9,217 bases of DNA, taken from assembly GCA_012799755.1 (NCBI GenBank), contig JAAZKQ010000134.1, positions 1-9,217 on the forward strand, in the 5' to 3' direction. Made by a program: the position numbers and the translations under genes. This document shows, in pieces, positions 1-6,486 of the stretch. Each line of letters opens with the position of its first letter. Position 1 is the first letter of the stretch. The notes under the pieces are model-generated. The model did not search any database, was not told where the DNA came from, and saw only the letters and a program-made list of their open reading frames with translations. This DNA comes from Lentisphaerota bacterium (GTDB lineage Bacteria > Verrucomicrobiota > Lentisphaeria > Oligosphaerales > Oligosphaeraceae).

Positions 1-2460
1 CGGCTGTTGGGCCAAAGTGCATTGTTGTTGCAGGATGGCTTGCTGGACAACGAATTGCCGAGTGCCTTGACGGCGTACATCTGTGGCGGCTGTGTCAACT
101 CATCTCTGTTGCAGCCTTTTTTTGTCACCGATGATGGTGGTTGCTGCATGGAGCAGGGCGCTCGTGCCGATGTCCTCAGCACGGTACTGGTGGCGGAGGC
201 GTTGCTGATGGCAAGCGAGCCGGACCTGACCGCGTTGGCGACGGCACGTGACTATCTTCTTGCGCAGCGCGCTGCGGACGGTTACTGGCGTTTATGCAGC
301 CAGGCCGCGCCGGGTGATCTGCGCCTGACTGCACGGGTGGTCGGGGTATTGGCACGTATTCAGGCCTTGTCACCAGTTGGGTTCGGTGAGTCTTCCGATG
401 CCCCGCAGAATAGCTTGGCTGCACTGCTTGTTGCCACAGCACGGCAAGTTGCTGCCGAGCTAGACGCATCTGCGCCGTCAGCTTCCGTGCTGGTGGATAT
501 GGCCTGGTTGCTGCGGGCGCTTTGCCACCTGGGCTGCTGGGAGGAGGCGCTGGCTCTTTACCACTCATTGCTGTCTGCCCAGCATGCTGACGGTTCCTGG
601 GGCGGTGGCGACACCTCGCAGATTCTGCGTACGACTTGCGCCGTTGTCGGCGCCTTGCGCTGTTTCAGCATCAGCCGTGCGGGGCGCGAACCTGACTTGG
701 CGGTGCCGGCGGCATCGCTGCGCTTGCAGACGCCGGTTGAGGACACTGCGTGGCGCTTTTCGGCGACGGTTTTCAATGATGGTCAGGCCGAATCGCTGCC
801 CTGCGGCTGGGAATTGCATCATGGCTCGCCGGCGGAGAATACACTCCTGGCTCAGGGACGTCTGCCGGCCCTAATTCCAAGAGACAGCTGCAAAGTCCAG
901 GTGGAGTTTACCTTGGCGACGGCGCCGTCTGTGCTTTACCTGCTCATTGACCCTGACGGTGAATCCGGCGATGCGTATCGCCTCAACAACATGGCTCGCT
1001 TAGTGTACTGTCCACCGCCGAAGACGGACAGTTTGTTACTCTGGTTGTCACCGCTGACCATTCGTTCAGAGGGTGCGTCGGAGCTGCTGTTGCTGCGTCC
1101 AGGCAGTGGCGTGATAATCAACGCCATGCTTTTGGCTGATGGCCCGCCGCCGGCGGTGCCCCTGCGCCTTGTCCTGCTGGACAACGGGCGGGAATGTTTT
1201 CGGCAAGGGCTTAGTCTCGAAAATGACTTTTCGACCGAGTGTCGCTGTGAGTGGTTTCCTGATGAAGGATGGCACGAGCTTGCCTTGCGGGTGTTGCAGG
1301 GCGAAGAGGTGAGGGCTGAGCGCTTGGCATGCGTCGAGGTCTGTTACCAGGCGATGTTGCTGAGAATATTGTCCGGTCCAGCGGGAGAAGCGGAGGGACT
1401 GCCCCAGTTCACTGCCGGCGAGTATGTCACGGTGCGGCTTTACGTCGCCGAGACTGCTGCCGCGCCGGAACTGTGGGTTGCCAATGAGCATAATGAAAGA
1501 CTGCCCACGCCCCTCGTCAGCGCCACGCATGAAGGTCGCTATACCTGGCATACGGGCGTACAGGCGCCTGGACGCTACCGCGTTTATGCGCGTACAGCGG
1601 GCATGACGAGTGCCGTCTCGGCTGACTTTACCATCATGGACAGCTGTGAGCTACGCGAGTTGAGCGTTTTGCAGCCGGATTTTGTCACGCAGATTGGCGT
1701 CGGCGATACACTGACGACGCCGGTTAGCGTCAGTTGGACGCAGCTGTGCAACAGCAGCCGGCAGCTGCAACTGTCTTGGACCTGGACGGGTCCGGATGGC
1801 GTCGTGCTGGCTAAAGCGACTGCGCCCTGTGAGATTGATTGCGCTCCGGGAGCATTGACGCGGCAGCTATCCTTGCCTGAGCCGGCGACCTTGGCCTTTC
1901 CCACGGCGGGTAGCTACTTGTTCGCAGTTGAGATTATGGCTGGCGAGACAGTATTGAAAGCGGAACGCTCAGCACGGGCGATGGCGTTGCCGAGTTTGAC
2001 TGTGGAACAGAGCGTTCAGCCTGAAAGTGTCGGCTGGGAAGCCTGTGAAGTCGCAGTTTGCAGCACCGTGAAGCTGCATGCGGGTGCTGGCGGCGCGGGT
2101 GGTATGCAAATCCCTGCGCCAGCGACCAGGCCGCAGCTGCTTGATGCTCCCGGCGAACGGATTACCATCCTTCTCCAGGGTATCCACGATGCCGACGGGC
2201 AGATCGTTGAAAAAGGCACACTTGCCGCTCGGGTGCTCTATGGATGCTGCGGGAAAGCAGCGCCGGGGGTAGATGCTTCAGTAGAGGGGGTATTCTCCAT
2301 CACCAACGGTAATTGTCACATCAGCTATACGCCTGGTGGCAGCGCCCTGTCGGCGGGGATGTGGGCGCCGGTCATCATGTCCTTTTTTGATCCGCAGACA
2401 GAACAGCATGTCGGCTGCATTGAAATGCACTTGGAGGGCAGCGATGAAACAATGCACTAA
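1..2460 (+). CDS. Alpha/alpha-toroid (squalene-cyclase-like) protein with CARDB and Ig-like domains, 5'-partial
   Basis: The frame is open from base 1, so the true start lies upstream; the TTG at 7 has no reason to be the start. The window holds 819 residues (numbered from base 1). Residues 1-225 look like helical-hairpin repeats of the prenyltransferase/squalene-oxidase toroid: DGYW at 93-96 and DGSW at 197-200, each preceded by a helix ending in AQ and followed by a T-A-x-x-x-x-A-L type helix. A Cys-Met-Glu-Gln tetrapeptide sits at 49-52. Residues 231-337 resemble a CARDB domain (PDLAV start, FNDG middle, NNMA end). About four Ig-like beta domains follow, at roughly 338-447, 449-547, 550-665 and 665-819. 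Cysteine is unusually frequent (27 residues, about 3.3%), fitting an exported, disulfide-bearing protein. No catalytic Asp motif of a true cyclase is seen. Specific function unknown; a surface binding or scaffold role is inferred. Its last codons hold the ribosome binding site and start of the next gene. Confidence 0.85.
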   Translation, partial: RLLGQSALLLQDGLLDNELPSALTAYICGGCVNSSLLQPFFVTDDGGCCMEQGARADVLSTVLVAEALLMASEPDLTALATARDYLLAQRAADGYWRLCSQAAPGDLRLTARVVGVLARIQALSPVGFGESSDAPQNSLAALLVATARQVAAELDASAPSASVLVDMAWLLRALCHLGCWEEALALYHSLLSAQHADGSWGGGDTSQILRTTCAVVGALRCFSISRAGREPDLAVPAASLRLQTPVEDTAWRFSATVFNDGQAESLPCGWELHHGSPAENTLLAQGRLPALIPRDSCKVQVEFTLATAPSVLYLLIDPDGESGDAYRLNNMARLVYCPPPKTDSLLLWLSPLTIRSEGASELLLLRPGSGVIINAMLLADGPPPAVPLRLVLLDNGRECFRQGLSLENDFSTECRCEWFPDEGWHELALRVLQGEEVRAERLACVEVCYQAMLLRILSGPAGEAEGLPQFTAGEYVTVRLYVAETAAAPELWVANEHNERLPTPLVSATHEGRYTWHTGVQAPGRYRVYARTAGMTSAVSADFTIMDSCELRELSVLQPDFVTQIGVGDTLTTPVSVSWTQLCNSSRQLQLSWTWTGPDGVVLAKATAPCEIDCAPGALTRQLSLPEPATLAFPTAGSYLFAVEIMAGETVLKAERSARAMALPSLTVEQSVQPESVGWEACEVAVCSTVKLHAGAGGAGGMQIPAPATRPQLLDAPGERITILLQGIHDADGQIVEKGTLAARVLYGCCGKAAPGVDASVEGVFSITNGNCHISYTPGGSALSAGMWAPVIMSFFDPQTEQHVGCIEMHLEGSDETMH
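2433..2438 (+). promoter_or_regulatory. Ribosome binding site of the second gene
   Basis: GGAGGG lies five bases before the ATG at 2444 and inside the coding region of the upstream gene. It decides the start. A GTG 36 codons earlier (2336) would give an Arg/Cys-rich N-terminus, whereas starting at 2444 gives a clean signal peptide directly at the N-terminus. The position inside gene 1 suggests translational coupling. Confidence 0.8.
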
Positions 2461-5400
2461 AACGCGATGGGTGTACTTGTGTTATGCCTTGCTTGCCTTT
2501 GGCTTCCGTCTGTATGCTGCGGAGATGCCGGGAGTGATCTTTGCGCCTCGTGACAGCGTGTATGCAGGCGATCATGTCCAGCTCTGGGCAGTGCTCACGG
2601 GCCCACGCCGGCAGTTGCCGGATTGGCGGTACCGCTGGGAGCTGACGCCAGGCGAAGGCGTCATCGTTCATACCTCGCTGCGCAGGGCGGACTACGAAGA
2701 TGGCATTGACGATTCACGAAATCTATGCTGTCCGGCTGATATTGAACTTGAGGAGGGACGGCACCGTGGCACGCTGGGTTTGAGATTGCAGGTGACCAAT
2801 GCCGATGGGCAGGTCATCTCGCAGGAAAAAAGCCTGCGGGTCCTGGCTGACTCGCCACCGCGCACGAAAGCTGAGCTTGAAGAACGCCGACAGGATGCGA
2901 TCTGCCGCGGTTTGCACTGGCTGATGCTGGTGCAGGCGGCAGATGGCTGCTGGTGTCCGTTTTTTCTGGACGAGAGCCAAAGCGGACAGTATCGCACCTC
3001 TTCCACCGCCTGTGCCCTGTGGGCTTTCGGCAACTGTGGCTATGGACTGAGTCAACGGCGGGACAATCCCTTCGTAGATGTGGTGCTGGAGGGCATTGAA
3101 TACCTTCTGCGCGAATCGGATGTCGTTCACTTGACGCCGGTTGCCGGCAGGGACTGCGACCGCAATGGCAATGGCATCGCCAGGGTGCTGGGGCGTCATA
3201 ACACCTACGAGAATTATACCCAGCCGATGGCCATTGCCGGCATCATCGCCGCCGGTTTGCCGAATTGCACCATTACCCGCGAAGGACAGCAGCGGCTTCT
3301 CCGCGATGAGATCAATGACGCTTGCGATTACACGCTGTGGCAGCTTTTCAGTGATCCATACGGACGCTGGCAATACAACCTCACGGGAATTGAGGGCGGG
3401 GGCGATTTGTCAACCGCAGGCTGGAATTACCTGGGCATGGACGCCATGGCCGTCTGGGATATGCCAGTGGAACCTGAGGCGTTCCTCCATTGCCGAAGAT
3501 TGCTGGCGGAAATTTATCGGCCTGCCGAAGGACGTTTTGTCTATCGTCCAGGGGAGGATAGCATGACGTTGTCTCTGGACGCATCCGGCATCTTTGGCGT
3601 CTATGTGGTCGCCCAAGCGGCAAGTCAGCCGGAATACCGGCATTACGAGAACCTTGATCTGTCGGCGGGGGAGATTATTACCCGGGCCTTGGCGGTGTTC
3701 AACAAGACCGTCAGTGACAGCGGCACTCTTGGGAGCGGTTATCTATACTTCCTTGTGGCCAAGACCTTACAGAAGTTGCATGTGCAACATCTGCATGTCA
3801 ACGGCCAATGGTTGGACTGGCGTCGTCATCTCGCCGCCGACAAGCAAGAGTGGGCCGGTTTCTGGCAGCAGATTATTTCCTTGCAAGAGCCTTGCGGCAA
3901 GTGGGTGTATGTCTGGGAAAACTTCCCCTACACATACAGCGATGAACTGGAAACCGCTCTGATGTTAATGACGCTCTCCGACCGGCTGGTCAACGCCATG
4001 CCGCCCGTGACCAATGCCGAGCTGAAGGTGGCGATTCCGGAAAAGTACGCCGAGCTACTCAGCAGCAGTGACTTCAGACGCCTGAACAGTGGCAGACGAG
4101 AGGATGGTCTGACGCTCTATCGCGCACTCAGAATGAGCGAACTCAATGCTGTCGGCGCCTCTCTGTGGTTCCGCTTCGCACTTCCTGAGTGCAGCCAGGA
4201 TGAGCTGATTACCCTGCAAAATGACTTGAGCCTTACATATAGCGATAGTCGGGGCCGAGAACAGTCGCGGCAATTAGGACCTTTGACCATTATACGCGAG
4301 AAGACGGCGCAAAACAATGAACCTGAAGAGCCGCCTGCACCCGAGGAACCGCCCATGCCGGAAGAACCTCCTGCGCAGGAAGGGCCCGAGGAACCACCGG
4401 TGCCCGAAGAACCCCCTGCACCCGAGGAACCACCTGCGCCAGAGGAACCACCTGCGCCAGAAGAACCACCGGTGCCCGAAGAACCCCCTGCACCCGAGAA
4501 ACCACCGGCGCCAGAAGAACCACCGGTGCCCGAAGAACCTCCTGCGCCGGAAGAGCCACCTGCGCCGGAAGAACCTCCTGCGCCGGAAGAGCCACCTGCG
4601 CCGGAAGAACCTCCTGCGCCTGAGGAACCTCCCGCGCCTGATGAACCACCAGCACCTGAGGAACCTCCCGCACCTGAAGAGCCACCTGCGCCGGAAGCCC
4701 CGCCGACACCTGAAGAACCTTCCGCGCCTGAAGAGCCACCTGTGCCCGAGGAACCTCCCGCGCCTGAAGAGCCACCTGCGCCGGAAGAGCCTCCTGTGCC
4801 CGAGGAACCTTCTGCGCCCGAAGATCCTCCCGCGCCGGAAGACCCACCTGCACCCGGGGAACCTCCTGTGCCTGAGGAGCCGCCTGCGCCGGAAGAACCT
4901 TCTGTGCCGGAAGACCCGCCTGCGCCGGAAGACCCGCCTGCGCCGGAAGACCTACCTTCACCCGAGGAACCTCCTGTGCCTGAGGAGTCGCCCGCGCCTG
5001 AGGAGCCGCCTGTGCCCGAGGAACCACCTGTGCCGGAAGACCCGCCTGCGCCTGAGGAACCTCCCGCGCCCGAGGAACCACCTGCACCCGAGGAACCACC
5101 TGCACCCGAGGAACCTCCCGCGCCGGAGACGCCGCCCGTGCCACCAGCTGATGAAGAAAATACATCCAACGATGTCAGCAGGCCGGTGTACTGGTGGGGC
5201 GGCGGTGATCGTTTGGCTGCCATTCCTCCGACACCTTTACCTGTGCCGGAGGACAAGGCAATTTCGCCGCCATCGGCTACTGCCTTGAGGAGTGGTCCTC
5301 AAAAGTCCGCGCGCTTGCAGCGTCCGCCTGCCTTGAAACAGACGCCGGTCTTGCCGACAGTGTGGACGGTGATTGCTGGTGACTCACGCGAAATTCATGG

Positions 5401-6415
5401 TGAGTTTCGCTCCATATCCCCTTCATCAAGAGTTGATTCGGTCATGTCGTCGAGTGGAGCAGGAGACAGCTCTTTGGAAACGCCGACGGCGGTAAAACCC
5501 CAGACGACTGTGCGTAGCCTGAGCAAGGGAGTTTCAACATCAACCTTGACTCCTGCCAACAGCTCACGGAATGTCGGCGTAGCCGAGCGCGTTTCTGAAC
5601 TGGAACGTGATGGTAGTCTGGATGCGACGCCGGAAAAAACTCCGGGTCAAGGCGTTTTGCTTCTCAGCGTGGCCGATGCCGTCGCCGGCGAGACCAGGGA
5701 CTTGATCGAAGTGTCGAGCGAACAAACAAGAGACAGTGACTTTTCTCTGCAATTCATTGTTCCTCAGTCAGTTGGTGGAGGAGAGAGTCCTGACCTCAAT
5801 GTCATTTTGCGTGATAGTGACGATTCCGGCGCCGTGACCATGCAGCTACCTTTTCCCCGTTCACGCCAAGCCTATGTCATTGCTGCCCAGCAATACATCA
5901 TCTTGAGTGGACAAGGACACAACTTTTCGCCTGATCTGCAGTGGTACGCCGACAGGGTGTTGCCGCCTTCAGCGGTGGAGGTCAGGCTGTCCCAGGATGC
6001 AGCCGAATGGTCGGCAGACCTTGCTCGGCGATGGCTGGCCCTGGCGGAAAGAGCGTCCGTTCATCATGGCGACCTCCGGATCACGGCGCCGGAGCAGCTG
6101 TCCTCAAACATTCTCCTGGTGGTCGGGAACGTAGATTTGGAAATCTCGGGCCAGCTACAGTGCAGCATCTTGGCGACGGGACGCATTCGTGTCCGTTGTC
6201 GGCAGGCATTCTTCAGACCGCTGGTTGACAATGTCCTCTTTTTCAGTGAAGGCGGTATTGACATCAGCGGTGACGACAATGGTTTCCGCGGCGACCTGGC
6301 CGCCCTTGATAGTCGTCTGCGGATTCAGGGACGCCGGCAGCGCTTCGCCTCCGGCAGTCTGTGGGGACGACATGTGTTCATCCGTGGCGAGTGCCAGGCA
6401 TTCATCAGTGACTAG
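2444..6415 (+). CDS. Secreted toroid protein with Pro/Glu repeat stalk and C-terminal beta-helix-like domain
   Basis: A protein of 1323 residues. Residues 1-26 are a signal peptide: basic start MKQCTKTR, hydrophobic core, and cleavage plausible after LYAA. Residues 27-140 look like an Ig-like domain. Residues 146-515 form a toroid of the squalene-cyclase fold: DGCW at 167-170, an Asp/Asn-rich loop DCDRNGNG at 237-244, GDLSTAGWNYLG near 321, and a last repeat with GKWVYVWE. The DxDD motif of real cyclases is not visible, so enzymatic cyclisation is unlikely. Residues 520-620 look like a small beta domain. Residues 626-901 are about 46 copies of a PEEPPA-type hexapeptide. Residues 902-1095 are a Ser/Thr/Pro-rich linker. 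Residues 1097-1323 carry the pattern of a right-handed beta-helix (ILSGQGHNF; VVGNVDLEISG; ILATGRIRV; VLFFSEGGIDISGDDNGFRG), ending close to the last strand. No sortase, PEP-CTERM or transmembrane anchor is seen at the C-terminus. Probably a structural surface or periplasmic protein; its partner is unknown. Overlaps the upstream gene by 17 bp. Confidence 0.9.
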   Translation: MKQCTKTRWVYLCYALLAFGFRLYAAEMPGVIFAPRDSVYAGDHVQLWAVLTGPRRQLPDWRYRWELTPGEGVIVHTSLRRADYEDGIDDSRNLCCPADIELEEGRHRGTLGLRLQVTNADGQVISQEKSLRVLADSPPRTKAELEERRQDAICRGLHWLMLVQAADGCWCPFFLDESQSGQYRTSSTACALWAFGNCGYGLSQRRDNPFVDVVLEGIEYLLRESDVVHLTPVAGRDCDRNGNGIARVLGRHNTYENYTQPMAIAGIIAAGLPNCTITREGQQRLLRDEINDACDYTLWQLFSDPYGRWQYNLTGIEGGGDLSTAGWNYLGMDAMAVWDMPVEPEAFLHCRRLLAEIYRPAEGRFVYRPGEDSMTLSLDASGIFGVYVVAQAASQPEYRHYENLDLSAGEIITRALAVFNKTVSDSGTLGSGYLYFLVAKTLQKLHVQHLHVNGQWLDWRRHLAADKQEWAGFWQQIISLQEPCGKWVYVWENFPYTYSDELETALMLMTLSDRLVNAMPPVTNAELKVAIPEKYAELLSSSDFRRLNSGRREDGLTLYRALRMSELNAVGASLWFRFALPECSQDELITLQNDLSLTYSDSRGREQSRQLGPLTIIREKTAQNNEPEEPPAPEEPPMPEEPPAQEGPEEPPVPEEPPAPEEPPAPEEPPAPEEPPVPEEPPAPEKPPAPEEPPVPEEPPAPEEPPAPEEPPAPEEPPAPEEPPAPEEPPAPDEPPAPEEPPAPEEPPAPEAPPTPEEPSAPEEPPVPEEPPAPEEPPAPEEPPVPEEPSAPEDPPAPEDPPAPGEPPVPEEPPAPEEPSVPEDPPAPEDPPAPEDLPSPEEPPVPEESPAPEEPPVPEEPPVPEDPPAPEEPPAPEEPPAPEEPPAPEEPPAPETPPVPPADEENTSNDVSRPVYWWGGGDRLAAIPPTPLPVPEDKAISPPSATALRSGPQKSARLQRPPALKQTPVLPTVWTVIAGDSREIHGEFRSISPSSRVDSVMSSSGAGDSSLETPTAVKPQTTVRSLSKGVSTSTLTPANSSRNVGVAERVSELERDGSLDATPEKTPGQGVLLLSVADAVAGETRDLIEVSSEQTRDSDFSLQFIVPQSVGGGESPDLNVILRDSDDSGAVTMQLPFPRSRQAYVIAAQQYIILSGQGHNFSPDLQWYADRVLPPSAVEVRLSQDAAEWSADLARRWLALAERASVHHGDLRITAPEQLSSNILLVVGNVDLEISGQLQCSILATGRIRVRCRQAFFRPLVDNVLFFSEGGIDISGDDNGFRGDLAALDSRLRIQGRRQRFASGSLWGRHVFIRGECQAFISD
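4319..5146 (+). repeat. 18-bp coding tandem repeat (PEEPPA hexapeptides, about 46 units)
   Basis: 828 bp in frame within the second gene, encoding 276 residues with a six-residue period. Position 6 alternates mainly between Ala and Val, with occasional Met, Thr or Ser; one unit near the start is irregular (AQEGPEEPPV), and Lys, Asp, Gly, Leu and Ser substitutions are scattered. Codons for the same residue vary between units (CCT/CCA/CCC/CCG, GAA/GAG), so the repeat is not freshly amplified throughout. Local blocks are identical at 36-bp and 72-bp spacing. Pro/Glu repeats of this type form extended polyproline-II rods or spacers, as in TonB-like periplasm-spanning segments and Gram-positive wall-spanning regions (known for such sequences; the role here is inferred). 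Confidence 0.97.
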
Positions 6416-6486
6416 CCCGTCGCAGGAATCCGGGCCTGGAAAAACTCCTTCGCGAATGGCTGACAACTCAGAGAAGGAAAGCAACT
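6416..6486 (+). other. Intergenic gap between genes 2 and 3, no terminator seen
   Basis: Seventy-one bases separate the TAG of gene 2 from the ATG of gene 3. The only inverted pair I see is a four-base CAGG/CCTG stem around 6423-6438, with no following T-run, and no convincing -35/-10 pair. This favours read-through and a single transcript. Reading past the TAG in frame reaches a TGA after 15 codons, so the gene 2 stop looks real. Confidence 0.55.
6471..6480 (+). promoter_or_regulatory. Ribosome binding site of the third gene
   Basis: The purine run GAGAAGGAAA contains AGGA at 6475-6478, eight bases before the ATG at 6487. It supports that start, which places a basic residue pair and a hydrophobic signal segment right at the N-terminus. 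The ATG at 6456 is in another frame and gives a short unrelated reading. Confidence 0.7.

Noticed and set aside
2336..2443. GTG at 2336 as the start of gene 2
   Set aside because: It would add 36 Cys/Arg-rich residues before the signal peptide and overlap gene 1 by 125 bp without a ribosome binding site; the ATG at 2444 has GGAGGG five bases upstream.
2444..4000. Reading the gene 2 toroid as a functional squalene/hopene cyclase
   Set aside because: The DxDD catalytic motif and most QW motifs are not visible, and the domain sits in a secreted multi-domain protein. Only the fold is supported.
4117..5256. Minus-strand open frame encoding a long Gly/Ser-rich (GGSSGA) repeat protein
   Set aside because: It is the antisense shadow of the Pro/Glu repeat: an 18-bp unit without stop triplets stays open in several frames. 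It has no signal peptide, ribosome binding site or independent domain, and its flanks are the reverse of good coding sequence.
4317..5288. Plus-strand Arg/Asn/Leu-rich repeat frame overlapping the Pro/Glu repeat
   Set aside because: A shifted-frame reading of the same 18-bp repeat. The frame used by gene 2 continues into recognisable domains on both sides; this one does not.
6423..6438. Possible hairpin terminator between genes 2 and 3
   Set aside because: The CAGG/CCTG stem is only four base pairs with an eight-base loop and no T-run, too weak to call a terminator.
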